DNA of 64,000 nt from an uncultured Corynebacterium sp. (lineage in GTDB: Bacteria > Actinomycetota > Actinomycetes > Mycobacteriales > Mycobacteriaceae), in contig CALTYZ010000007.1 of the NCBI GenBank assembly GCA_943913645.1, forward strand, positions 1-64,000. The letters are read 5' to 3'. The stretch's first letter is position 1; every line of letters starts with the position of its first letter. The notes beneath the pieces are model-generated. The model searched no databases, was not told where the DNA came from, and saw nothing but the letters and a program-made list of their open reading frames with translations. Position numbers and translations under genes: made by a program. Below are positions 27,998-36,414 of this stretch, piece by piece.

Positions 27998-28666
27998 GTG
28001 TCTGACAGTTGTATTCCACAGCCCACGACCGAGCTGCTCGATGCGGCAGCACGCATGAGCATGAAACAACGCGAGGTGGTGGGAGCGCTCAGAACGTTTC
28101 CGGAGGGCGCGCCCGTCGATGAGCTCGGTAACGCACTCGGCATGCATGTCAACACCGTTCGTGGTCACCTCGATGAGTTGATTCAAGACGGTATCGTCTT
28201 CTCCACTCCAGTTGTCACGAGTGGACGTGGGCGACCGCGCCACCTCTATTTCGTCCGATCTCCGCGCCAGGACAGTGTTGCTGCCCAGTACATTTCTCTC
28301 GTGGAGGTGTTAGCTGAGTCGCTGTCGGATTGTGATGTGCAGGCCGCTCGGGAACTGGGACGCGCCTGGGCACGCCATGCCCCAGTGGGATTGCTTCGGG
28401 AACGTGCGGTTGGAGAACTGGTCTCCAGACTGCGCGAGATCGGGTTCGATGCCAGGCTTCGCGACGGCGGCAACGAAGTTGGCCTCTACGCCTGCCCATT
28501 CATCACTGCTGACGGGCAGCGCCCCGCGCCGGCGATTTGCGCGATGCACGAAGGTTATCTGCAGGAAGCGTGTCGGCCTGACACGGTCAGCCTGCTTCCC
28601 TTCGACAGGCCGGGGCAGTGCGGAGTGCGTTTCGGCACAAGCTCCGGTGATGATGTAAGTGTTTAG
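27998..28666 (+). CDS. HTH regulator with four-cysteine domain (ArnR/SufR-like)
   Basis: 222 residues. The winged helix lies at about 20-85 (PVDELGNALGMHVNTVRGHL, then GRGRPRHLYF). The C-terminal half carries four cysteines spaced C-x14-C-x10-C-x15-C (YACPF, AICAM, QEACR, GQCGV), as expected for an iron-sulfur-binding sensor. GTG start with AGAGGTGG upstream. It converges with the flavohemoglobin gene, and in C. glutamicum the NO-responsive Fe-S regulator ArnR represses hmp, so nitric-oxide control of the neighbour is a fair inference. The cluster itself is not proven. Confidence 0.7.
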   Translation: MSDSCIPQPTTELLDAAARMSMKQREVVGALRTFPEGAPVDELGNALGMHVNTVRGHLDELIQDGIVFSTPVVTSGRGRPRHLYFVRSPRQDSVAAQYISLVEVLAESLSDCDVQAARELGRAWARHAPVGLLRERAVGELVSRLREIGFDARLRDGGNEVGLYACPFITADGQRPAPAICAMHEGYLQEACRPDTVSLLPFDRPGQCGVRFGTSSGDDVSV

Positions 28667-29835
28667 CCCACGAGCCAATCATTCGGACTAAACAGCTCGA
28701 AGTAGACACCCTTGGGGGACTTGTCCGACGGGAGAGCTTCGATGTCGGCACGTAGGGCCTGCAAAAATGTCGCACCGCCGCAGAGATAAACATCAGCGCC
28801 TGCAAGGTCATAGTCTGCGATGCTTATCCGTTGGCCAGCATCTTTGAAGAAGACGTCCATCGTCGCGTCCGCAATTGCGGCTGTGAGATTGCGTGATTCT
28901 TCGCGCTGCGCCCAGGATTCTTCACTCGTGTCCGCGTGGATGTAGGTCACCTTGCGGTTGCGTTCCTCCGCGGCGAGGTGGCCGAGGATACTCACCATTG
29001 GCGTGGAACCGATCCCGGATGAGACGAGAACGATCGGGTTGTCCCCCTCATGGAGCACAAGGTTGCCAGCGGCGAGTGTGGCGTCCACACTGTCTCCGAT
29101 CGCAACATGGTCACGTAGGAAGGTGGAAACCTCACCGTCGGTAAGAACGGCAATCCGGTAATAAGTAGCGTCACCGGCGATGATGGAATATTGGCGGAGC
29201 TGTCGGGCACCGTCAGGAAGCGTAATACCGACGGAAGTGTACTGGCCGGGCCGTGGCGTGGAGAAGTCCCCGGTGAGAGTGTAGGCAGTTACGTGCTCGT
29301 TGAGTTCTTTCTTTTCAGTGACGGTCGCGGTGCGAAAAACATCACCGGGGGTGACGTTATCGGATGCGTAAAGCTTTTCCTCGTGCTCAATCAGCACTTC
29401 CGCCATGAGCCAGTAAACCTGATCCCATGCTTCGGCTACCTCAGGGGTAACGGCGTCCCCCAGCACGTCGACGATGCCGGCCATCAGGTTATCGTGAACG
29501 ATCTGATACTGGTTGGGGCTGATGCCGAGCGAAACATGCTTATGGGCAATGCGGTCGAGCATCATCTTCGGGTCTGGCGCGGTTGGATCGACCAACTGCG
29601 CGGCGAAGGTGGCTACAGAGGCCGCGAGCGCTTTCTGCTGAGCACCCTGTTTTTGATTACCACGGTTGAACAGGTCGGAGAGTAACTCCGGATGTGCGGC
29701 GAACATCTTGGAGTAGAAGACGCGGGCAATGGTCTCGATGTTTTCTCCGACCAGCGGCAGCGTTGCTCTGATGATTTCGGTGTGTTCTGGACTCAAGTGG
29801 GCTGATTTGGTGTTGGGTAGATCGGTGACGAACAC
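28663..29835 (-). CDS. hmp: Flavohemoglobin (nitric oxide dioxygenase)
   Basis: 390 residues. It oxidises NO to nitrate using O2 and NAD(P)H. The globin domain (about 1-140) has the proximal histidine in RIAHKHVSLGI; the FAD domain has RQYSIIAGD; the NAD domain has VLVSSGIGSTPMVSIL and YLCGGATFL near the C-terminus. GTG start with AAAGGA eight bases upstream. Three GTTTAA units lie just upstream. Its 3' end overlaps that of the Fe-S-type regulator by four bases. Confidence 0.93.
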   Translation of the reverse strand: MFVTDLPNTKSAHLSPEHTEIIRATLPLVGENIETIARVFYSKMFAAHPELLSDLFNRGNQKQGAQQKALAASVATFAAQLVDPTAPDPKMMLDRIAHKHVSLGISPNQYQIVHDNLMAGIVDVLGDAVTPEVAEAWDQVYWLMAEVLIEHEEKLYASDNVTPGDVFRTATVTEKKELNEHVTAYTLTGDFSTPRPGQYTSVGITLPDGARQLRQYSIIAGDATYYRIAVLTDGEVSTFLRDHVAIGDSVDATLAAGNLVLHEGDNPIVLVSSGIGSTPMVSILGHLAAEERNRKVTYIHADTSEESWAQREESRNLTAAIADATMDVFFKDAGQRISIADYDLAGADVYLCGGATFLQALRADIEALPSDKSPKGVYFELFSPNDWLVG

Positions 29836-29862
29836 GTTGTGATCCTTTCGCGGCGGTAAGAT

Positions 29863-29890
29863 GTTTAAAAATGAGTTTAACCGTGTTTAA
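29863..29890. promoter_or_regulatory. Triple GTTTAA array upstream of hmp
   Basis: GTTTAA occurs at 29863-29868, 29875-29880 and 29885-29890, spaced 12 and 10 bases, roughly one helical turn. It overlaps the likely hmp promoter and would suit a regulator such as the ArnR-like protein nearby. Binding is inferred. Confidence 0.45.
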
Positions 29891-30280
29891 TGCGGGGGTT
29901 GAAGTCGACCGTAAACAATGTGTTCGGATTGCATGGCCGGCCTGGATCGATGGTCCGACGAAGTTCGGCGAATCGGGAAGCGCATCGAGGTTGGTGCGGC
30001 TGTATTGCTCGATGGTTGCAAGACAGGCGGTCGCGTTAACGGCAAAAAGATATGGATAGAGGGCTTTGCGGGTCGGTTACGTCCTGTTTCCAGTGCACAT
30101 GCCATGGCCATTTCAAAGGGGCGGGTGAAGGCGAGCAGAAGGCCCTGGCCAGCATGGGGTCGCAGGGACGACAAGAAAGCCGCCAAGCGGTGGGAAACGA
30201 ATAATCCGATGGCTGTTCGGGGTGTTGGCAGGATACTTACCTTCTAGCCCTCACCTTCGCACGGTTAGATTGGAGTCCAG
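29891..30280. other. Stretch with a dispersed repeat, no clear gene
   Basis: Open frames exist on both strands (about 100 codons each) but neither has a clear start or family match. Positions 30016-30067 match 61257-61308 at about 46 of 52 bases, so part of this stretch is a mobile or duplicated fragment. Confidence 0.4.
30016..30067. repeat. Dispersed 52-bp repeat, copy 1
   Basis: Same orientation as 61257-61308, about six mismatches. In one minus-strand frame both copies read KALYPYL-like residues. Both copies lie beside toxin loci. Confidence 0.7.
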
Positions 30281-30769
30281 ATGAACCCCCGCCACTCAAA
30301 ACTCAAATGGACCCTCGGCTTTACCCTTGTCGTTGCATCATCGCTCGGAGGTGTAGCGCCTGCGCAGGCTGCTCCGGTTAATCCCGCTGCAGTCGCTCAG
30401 CTGCAGACGGTTCCAGCCGCCACCACCGTTTCGCTTTCGAGCTCTGACTTTTTCCGTCCGAATTTCCAGAACGGTGTCCTGAACAACGGAATAGACCCCT
30501 ACTCGCGCAGCACAGAAGAGTAGATAAAGCGAGCCAAGGAACAGATCCCGAATGCGCTGTTCAAGAAAGATAAAAATGGCAAACGGACCGATATGGTCGA
30601 CCTTGCCAAGTTCGATAGAAAGGTTGGGGATAATAAGTTCAAAGGACCCAAAGGTTGGACCAAGAGTAAAGATATGGCTTCCCACAAAGGTGAGGCGTGG
30701 AAACTCTTCAATCGAAAGGGAGAACGGGTGGCAACTGTGGATCGAGACGGCAGGATTGTTGGGAAATAG
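30281..30769 (+). pseudogene. Small secreted toxin candidate with an internal TAG
   Basis: Reading in one frame gives 162 codons with TAG at codon 81 (30521-30523). Before the stop is a Sec signal peptide (about 1-30, ending PAQA before APVNP) and a short mature stretch. After it, the same frame continues without further stops and ends SHKGEAWKLFNRKGERVATV then DRDGRIVGK, resembling C-terminal modules of bacterial polymorphic toxins (exact family unsure). TGGAG precedes the ATG. Two candidate immunity genes follow at once, as in toxin/immunity loci. The TAG suggests inactivation with the immunity genes retained; a sequencing error would restore a 162-residue exotoxin. Confidence 0.6.
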
Positions 30770-30777
30770 TCGCTAAG

Positions 30778-31305
30778 ATGCCCTCACCAAGTTTGACTGA
30801 GGATCAGTGGAGCAAAATTCGGCGCTTAATGGATCTTCCCGATTACCACTACCTTGACTACGTACCGCATCAGCCTGTGGCTGAATCGTTTCTTGCGCTT
30901 GAATACTACCTGGAACGCAACTACTTCCCACGCGCCCTGGATCGCTACTCATTTGTCTGTCTGATCGTGCTGTTCACGTGGGCTGACTACGTTGACATCG
31001 TGCCGGGCCGTACTGACGGAGACTATGAGTATCCGCCGGTTGTTATAGAGAGCTTTGGAGATGGAATCGGGCCAGAGGAGGTAGACCGGCTCATGCGATC
31101 AACCCTGTCAAGCGAACTTTATAGTGTCAGCTATATTTTTCTCGAGCAGCGGGATTTGCTCATCGTGTTGAGAGAGGACTTTAGTGTTGTATTCCACGGT
31201 TTGAGCGCTGAAGACGCGAAGCTCATTGGCTCCCTTGCGTCTATTAACGGTCTGTTCCTAAAGCACCGAAGCGAAGATGGACCTGCAACCCTGGTCCAAG
31301 CGTAG
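30778..31305 (+). CDS. Candidate immunity protein, paralog 1
   Basis: 175 residues, no signal peptide, acidic and aromatic-rich. It starts MPSPSLTEDQWSKIRRLMDL and shares long matches with the next gene: DYVPHxPVxESFLxLxYYxE, FPRALDRY, TWADYVDIVPGR and DxRLIRST-like stretches. It starts eight bases after the end of the toxin frame. I do not recognise a named family. Position and cytoplasmic character make an immunity role likely but unproven. Confidence 0.6.
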   Translation: MPSPSLTEDQWSKIRRLMDLPDYHYLDYVPHQPVAESFLALEYYLERNYFPRALDRYSFVCLIVLFTWADYVDIVPGRTDGDYEYPPVVIESFGDGIGPEEVDRLMRSTLSSELYSVSYIFLEQRDLLIVLREDFSVVFHGLSAEDAKLIGSLASINGLFLKHRSEDGPATLVQA

Positions 31306-31312
31306 CTATACA

Positions 31313-31870
31313 ATGCCAACTCCTAGTTTGTCCGAGCAGCAGTGGGAGAAGATTCTCCGGCTGGTGAATTCGCCGTCGTATTATGTGGTCGATTATGTGC
31401 CGCATGTGCCTGTGGGAGAGTCGTTTCTTTCGCTTGATTACTACGTGGAGCGTGAGTATCTTCCGCGTGCGTTGGATCGGTATGCGTTAATCTGTTTGGT
31501 CGCGTTGTACACCTGGGCTGATTATGTCGACATTGTGCCTGGACGTTCTACCAAGGACGATACTTTTCCCCCTGTCATTGTTGCCGCTGCTGGCGGTGGC
31601 GTCGGGCCTGGGGATGTCGATCGGCTGATCCGCTCGACGCTGCGAAGCAAAAAGTTTAAGAAAACCTTCATCTTTCTCGAGCACCGTGGAGTACTGATCG
31701 AGCTGAAGCTGGATTTCCGAATCGTGTTTTACGGTCTGAATACCGATGATGCAAGGCTCGTGGAATCACTGGCGACAGCAAACGGGTTGTTTCTGAAGTA
31801 CAGGAACGAAGACGAAGAGAACACGCCCGTAGATAGTGCAGATAGCGCGGGTAGCTCCGGAGAAGATTGA
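31313..31870 (+). CDS. Candidate immunity protein, paralog 2
   Basis: 185 residues, clearly duplicated from the upstream gene over its whole length, with an added acidic Ser/Asp tail (DSADSAGSSGED). ATG at 31313 is seven bases after the previous stop. Codon choice is more G+C and G-ending than in paralog 1, so the copies are not a very recent duplication. Tandem divergent immunity genes often guard against variant toxins of neighbours. Confidence 0.6.
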   Translation: MPTPSLSEQQWEKILRLVNSPSYYVVDYVPHVPVGESFLSLDYYVEREYLPRALDRYALICLVALYTWADYVDIVPGRSTKDDTFPPVIVAAAGGGVGPGDVDRLIRSTLRSKKFKKTFIFLEHRGVLIELKLDFRIVFYGLNTDDARLVESLATANGLFLKYRNEDEENTPVDSADSAGSSGED

Positions 31871-31926
31871 TAAGACTGGGCACCCAGATTCGCTGCACGG
31901 GAGCATGCTCGATACAGTCAGTTGCC

Positions 31927-33357
31927 GTGCCTTATTCGACGCAGCCTGACCCAGCAACCCCGGGGCAGCGTTGGACGTTTTTCGCCGTGGTCTCCCTCGG
32001 GTTGTTCATGATCAGCTTGGATAACTCGATTCTGTACACGGCGCTGCCCGCGATCAACGCCCAGCTCAACACCACGCCCACGCAGGCGTTGTGGATTATT
32101 AACGCGTACCCGCTTGTCCTGTGTGGGCTGTTGCTTGGCTCTGGCAGTTTGGGCGACAAGGTCGGCCACCGGGTGATGTTTTTAGCCGGCCTGGTGCTTT
32201 TCGGACTGGCTTCGCTCGGCGCCGGGTTGGCACCGTCGGCACCAGCACTGATCGTTGCCCGCGGGTTTTTGGGGATGGGTGGGGCAGTGATGATGCCCGC
32301 CACCTTGGCACTGATCCGCCTGACCTTTCCTGATGAGCAAGAGCGCAACACAGCCATCGGGATCTGGAGCTCGGTGGCGGTTGTCGGTGCTGCGGCTGGC
32401 CCGCTGATTGGCGGGGCGTTGTTGCAGTTCTTTTGGTGGGGGTCAATTTTTCTCATCAACGTTCCCATCGTTGTCCTCGCGGCTGCGCTCACGGTGTGGC
32501 TCGCGCCGGAGAACCTGCCGAACCCTACCAAGCATTGGGATGCGGTTTCATCACTGGCCGCACTTGTAGCGTTAGTGGGGCTAACAATCACCATCAAAGA
32601 GACCGCGAACGCTGAGCGCTCACCGGTGTTATTGTGTGCTGCCGCGCTGCTTGCCGGAATCGGTGCCGTCTGGTTCACGCGCCGCCAGCGCCGCCTCGCC
32701 GACCCGCTGCTTAGCTTCGACATCTTCCGTTCGCGCCTGTTTAGCGGTGGTGTGATCGCGGCTGCGGGCAGCGTGTTTGTGCTCATCGGCACGGAGTTGC
32801 AGACTGTGCAAAAGCTCCAGCTTATCGACGCCTTCACCCCCTTCCACGCCGGCCTGACGGTCGTGACCATGGCGCTGGCGGCTTTTCCGGCCTCCATCCT
32901 GGGGGGAGCGAACCTGCACCGGATCGGCTTTTTGCCGTTGGTCGCTGGCGGGTTTGTTGGTGCGGCGCTTGGTGCGGTGCTTTTGGTGTGGGGTTCGGTG
33001 CAGCACGATTTCGCGCTTGAGGTCGGTGCCCTTGCGGTGCTGGGTTTTTCTGTGGGGTCGGTGATGAGTGTGTCGTCGATTGCGATTATCGGCGCGGCAC
33101 CCTTGCACCGCACGGGGATGGCGGCAGGTGTGGAGGAAGTCTCCTACGAGTTTGGCGCGCTGTTGACGGTGGCGATTACCGGATCGTTGCTCGCTCGTTG
33201 GCTGGCGCTGGGCACTGAGCGCGCCACCTATGCGGCTGCCTACGCGAGTGCATACCACCAGGTGCTTGCGGTGCTCGTGGCGGCAGCGGTTGCGCTTGCC
33301 GCTGTGACGTGGTGGTGTTTTCGGGATAACCCCAAGTCAGGAGAGCTTTTCACGTAA
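31927..33357 (+). CDS. MFS multidrug exporter (DHA2-like, 14 segments)
   Basis: About 476 residues from the GTG at 31927 (the frame opens at 31867). Typical DHA2 pattern: FMISLDNSILYTALPAI in segment 1, NAYPLVLCGLLLGSGSLGDK then GHR (motif A) and ARGFLGMGGAVMMPATLALI (motif B/C region). About 14 membrane segments. It probably exports a drug or metabolite by proton antiport; substrate unknown. No clear ribosome binding site before the GTG, so the start is uncertain. Confidence 0.85.
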   Translation: MPYSTQPDPATPGQRWTFFAVVSLGLFMISLDNSILYTALPAINAQLNTTPTQALWIINAYPLVLCGLLLGSGSLGDKVGHRVMFLAGLVLFGLASLGAGLAPSAPALIVARGFLGMGGAVMMPATLALIRLTFPDEQERNTAIGIWSSVAVVGAAAGPLIGGALLQFFWWGSIFLINVPIVVLAAALTVWLAPENLPNPTKHWDAVSSLAALVALVGLTITIKETANAERSPVLLCAAALLAGIGAVWFTRRQRRLADPLLSFDIFRSRLFSGGVIAAAGSVFVLIGTELQTVQKLQLIDAFTPFHAGLTVVTMALAAFPASILGGANLHRIGFLPLVAGGFVGAALGAVLLVWGSVQHDFALEVGALAVLGFSVGSVMSVSSIAIIGAAPLHRTGMAAGVEEVSYEFGALLTVAITGSLLARWLALGTERATYAAAYASAYHQVLAVLVAAAVALAAVTWWCFRDNPKSGELFT

Positions 33358-33419
33358 GCGTTGGGATCGTGGGGGGCGGGGTGTCCCCAAAAAGCTCTTG
33401 ACGTCCACCGCCGCAACAT

Positions 33420-33438
33420 TTAGGGTAGGGTTACCTAA
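33420..33438 (+). promoter_or_regulatory. DtxR iron box
   Basis: TTAGGGTAGGGTTACCTAA agrees with the DtxR consensus (TTAGGTTAGSCTWACCTAA) at about 17 of 19 positions. It lies 20 bases before the next gene's GTG, so that gene should be repressed when iron is plentiful. Confidence 0.8.
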
Positions 33439-33458
33439 AGTTGGAAAGGCGGGGCTAA

Positions 33459-34202
33459 GTGGTTACGAGTGATGTGGTCAACGCGCTTGCGGTAAATATC
33501 GCCACCCGGGTGCTCGCCGGCGGTGGTGACATGGTGTTGGTGCCGTACCGTCAACACACGCAACGTCCCCTCGACGTCGTGACACACGGCCTCGACGCGG
33601 TTGGAAACCTCGTGGTTTCATGTCTGGAAGACGACATCCACGATTACACGCCGCTTGAGGTGCGCGCTGACACGATCCTCAAGTCCCCGCAGTTCCACGT
33701 GGATATCACCGCTGCGAGTACCCATGCGCTTGGGACAGTGCAGTGGTTCGCCGTGGATGGTCCATGGGTGAGGGGAGTGCTGGATATTGAGACCATTCAT
33801 GTCCACCACGTTGGCTACCCGACCTGCTTCGCGGTTGATCCTCTGCGGCCATTGGCGTTGGGCATCGGGGAAGTCGATGCAGATCGGGTAGGTGCGTACG
33901 ACGTTGTGTCGAGCCTTGGGCCTGCGATTTTAGGGAAACTTTTCGACGCTGTCGCGCAAAGCAGCACCGCTGGGGTCCTGTGTGACACCCAACCGCTGAA
34001 CGCGTGCGAGCACACCCAGCACAAGCTGTTCATCATTGATATTTCATCGGCGGGTGTGACGCTGTTGCGCACAACTGATGCAACTCGGGTGACGGCACAT
34101 GTCGCCCTGCCCCGGCCTGCCCGGGACTTTCAAGACTTGGCTAACCAGCTCGTTGAGTTAGCCGACCAAGCCTCGGGCTGGCACGCGGACTCGCGTATCT
34201 GA
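33459..34202 (+). CDS. Iron-regulated protein, possibly HugZ/PNPOx-like
   Basis: 247 residues, no signal peptide. Early residues (DVVTHGLDAVGNLVVSCLED) and the C-terminal DFQDLANQLVELADQ recall the split-barrel flavin/heme-binding proteins related to pyridoxamine phosphate oxidase and HugZ, but no decisive motif is visible. A DtxR box lies immediately upstream, with AAAGG before the GTG. A role in heme or iron handling is inferred mainly from regulation. A terminator follows. Confidence 0.55.
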   Translation: MVTSDVVNALAVNIATRVLAGGGDMVLVPYRQHTQRPLDVVTHGLDAVGNLVVSCLEDDIHDYTPLEVRADTILKSPQFHVDITAASTHALGTVQWFAVDGPWVRGVLDIETIHVHHVGYPTCFAVDPLRPLALGIGEVDADRVGAYDVVSSLGPAILGKLFDAVAQSSTAGVLCDTQPLNACEHTQHKLFIIDISSAGVTLLRTTDATRVTAHVALPRPARDFQDLANQLVELADQASGWHADSRI

Positions 34203-34224
34203 CAGCCAGCTCGAGTGTGGGAAA

Positions 34225-34258
34225 CGGGGCACCCCCTGACCGGAGGTGCCCCGTTGAC
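34225..34258 (+). terminator. Terminator after the iron-regulated gene
   Basis: CGGGGCACC (34225-34233) pairs with GGTGCCCCG (34245-34253) around an 11-base loop. Only TTGA follows, so the T-run is weak. Confidence 0.6.
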
Positions 34259-34283
34259 CAGTGTGAAATCGACGTTGTGCAGT

Positions 34284-34556
34284 TTAGGCGACTTCGTAGT
34301 TAGCGCATTCTGCCCCAGCAGCCACAGTGATGGCGTCGTTGGTGCACATCAAGTTCTTATTGTGGGTGCATTCGAGGCGGTGGCACGCCCCCACGGTGCC
34401 CTCAGCGGGAAGGGTGCTGCGTGCGTCCAGCGTGGTGTAGGTGCCGCAGGTCGCGGTGTCCCCACCGAGCACGGTGATAGCGAGGGCGGTGCAGCCGCCA
34501 TTGTTGAATGCACAGCCTGTGGTGGCGCAGGATGCGATTTTGGTTGCAGTAGCCAT
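34284..34556 (-). CDS. DUF1540 cysteine-rich protein
   Basis: 90 residues with two DUF1540-type units: SCATTGCAFNNGGCTALAI in the first half and a second with ACHRLECTHNKNLMCTNDAI, plus extra cysteines (about 9 in all). DUF1540 proteins are small putative metal-binding proteins. AAGGAG lies upstream of the ATG at 34556. Function is unknown. It is divergent from glsA. Confidence 0.8.
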   Translation of the reverse strand: MATATKIASCATTGCAFNNGGCTALAITVLGGDTATCGTYTTLDARSTLPAEGTVGACHRLECTHNKNLMCTNDAITVAAGAECANYEVA

Positions 34557-34737
34557 AGTGAAAACTCCTTGAGTGGTATGGCGGTATGGGTTTCAAATTG
34601 CTGCTGCGTATCTGACACATGCGACGATAATGCTGATACGACATGCCCGCAAGCAAGGGAAACCTATGCTGACCTGCGGAAATAACGCAACATTAGTGTT
34701 TCGTAAATCCTTGGTAGCCCCACGTAGACTGAAGAGC

Positions 34738-36414
34738 ATGTCTTTGCCAGTGCCGCAATATCTTGAGGACATTTTGGATACCGTCCGCGACCAGGACGGC
34801 GGCGCAACCGCCGACTACATTGAAATCCTGAAAAATGCCGACCCAGACAAGCTCGGCCTGGCGCTGTGCACCACCGCGGGCCACCTGTACGCGGTGGGGG
34901 ATTGCGACTACGAGTTTTCCATCCAGTCCATCTCAAAACCATTTGTCTACGCGCTCGCCCTTGACATCTACGGGCCTGCGGAGGTGCACAAATACGTCGG
35001 CGTTGAACCTTCGGGTGAGGCCTTCAATGAGCTTTCGCTTGACGACGAAACCGGCAGGCCCGCAAACCCCATGATCAACGCTGGTGCGATTACCGTTGAC
35101 CAGCTCATTGGCGGCCCGACCATTCTAGTTGCAGATCGTGTGGAAAAGATCCGCGAATATTTTTCGCGGCTGGCAGGGCGGCAATTGTGCGTCGATAAGC
35201 AAATCTTCGAGTCCGAAATGGCGGGAGCGGACCGCAACATGGCGATTGCACACATGCTGCGTGAAGTCGGCATCGTCACCGACGAAGCCAACGATGCAGT
35301 CTCTAGCTACATCAGCCAGTGCTCTGTGCTGGTGACGGTCAAAGACCTGGCAGTCATGGCGGCCACGCTGGCCAACGGTGGTACCCAGCCGGTGACGGGG
35401 GAAAAGATTTTGACAGCCGAGGCCTGCCGGGTAACCCAAGCGGTGATGGTCTCGGCAGGAATGTATGACGCCTCCGGGCGCTGGATGGTTGATGTAGGCA
35501 TACCAGCGAAATCCGGTGTGGCAGGTGGATTAATCGGCACCATGCCAGGCCAGATGGGCATTGCCTCACTGAGTCCCCGGTTAGATAAGCAGGGCAATTC
35601 AGTGCGCGGGGTGAAGATTTTCAGTGAGCTGTCCAATGCGCTTGGGCTCAACTTGATGTCTTCGGATTACTATCTTGCCCCAGGTATTCGTTCGATCAAT
35701 CGCAAGAGCGCGACCACTGTGGTGGAGCTGCAGGGAATGATCAACTTCACCGCCGCGGAGAAAATCCTCTACGAGCTTGATGCCCGCAACCTCACCGCGG
35801 AGAGTTTGGTGCTTGACGTCTCGAACGTGACCGCCTTCAACAAAGCTGGGCGCAAACTCATCAAAGAAGGTCTGCTGCAGTTTCGGGAGCAGGGCAGTCA
35901 CGTCGCCATCTACGACCCGGATGGGGCGATGCCGGATTATGAATTCTCCGACGGCTCAATGGCAGAGTCAGTCAAAGACCTCACCGTGTCGTTTTCTGTA
36001 CCAGCAGCACCGCGCCGGGTATTCGACGCGATCACGAAACCGAAACAGTGGTGGGAGGAGCGCATCGAGGGCGAAGCGGACGAGAAAGGCTCACAATTTC
36101 GCGTGAACAACGGTGAGCAACACGTCGCCCTCAAGGTCGAAGAGGCCGATGACGGAAAACGCGTGGTCTGGCACGTCGAACCGACTGAGGATGAGGCGCG
36201 CAACCCAGAATGGGACGACACATCATTGATCTTCGACATCGCCGAGTCGGACGCAGGCGACACCACCGTCAACTTCACCCACCGCGGGATCCGCCCGCAC
36301 GATGAGTCATACCACGAGGCAGAGCAGACGTGGCGCGACCGACTACGGGAACGACTTGAGCCGCTGATCAGCCGTGATGATGAGCCCTCGACAACGCAGC
36401 AAGGAAAGCAGTAA
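34738..36414 (+). CDS. glsA: Glutaminase A fused to STAS and SRPBCC domains
   Basis: About 558 residues in three parts. Residues about 1-305 are a serine-dependent beta-lactamase-fold glutaminase (SIQSISKPF with the catalytic SxxK, NPMINAGAI, GIPAKSGVAGG), which hydrolyses glutamine to glutamate and ammonia. About 325-410 is a STAS domain (ESLVLDVSNVTAFNKAGRKL). About 425-545 is an SRPBCC/AHSA1-like fold (SVPAAPRRVFDAITKPKQWW). The first two are known together; the third is unusual. ATG at 34738 chosen over upstream extensions. The GH13 gene starts within its stop codon (TAATG). Confidence 0.85.
   Translation: MSLPVPQYLEDILDTVRDQDGGATADYIEILKNADPDKLGLALCTTAGHLYAVGDCDYEFSIQSISKPFVYALALDIYGPAEVHKYVGVEPSGEAFNELSLDDETGRPANPMINAGAITVDQLIGGPTILVADRVEKIREYFSRLAGRQLCVDKQIFESEMAGADRNMAIAHMLREVGIVTDEANDAVSSYISQCSVLVTVKDLAVMAATLANGGTQPVTGEKILTAEACRVTQAVMVSAGMYDASGRWMVDVGIPAKSGVAGGLIGTMPGQMGIASLSPRLDKQGNSVRGVKIFSELSNALGLNLMSSDYYLAPGIRSINRKSATTVVELQGMINFTAAEKILYELDARNLTAESLVLDVSNVTAFNKAGRKLIKEGLLQFREQGSHVAIYDPDGAMPDYEFSDGSMAESVKDLTVSFSVPAAPRRVFDAITKPKQWWEERIEGEADEKGSQFRVNNGEQHVALKVEEADDGKRVVWHVEPTEDEARNPEWDDTSLIFDIAESDAGDTTVNFTHRGIRPHDESYHEAEQTWRDRLRERLEPLISRDDEPSTTQQGKQ

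Noticed and set aside
29887..30247. About 100-codon frames on both strands
   Set aside because: Neither has a start site or family; part of the DNA is a dispersed repeat.
31932..33113. 393-codon minus-strand frame opposite the MFS gene
   Set aside because: Pro/Ser/Ala-rich shadow of a gene with clear transporter motifs on the other strand.
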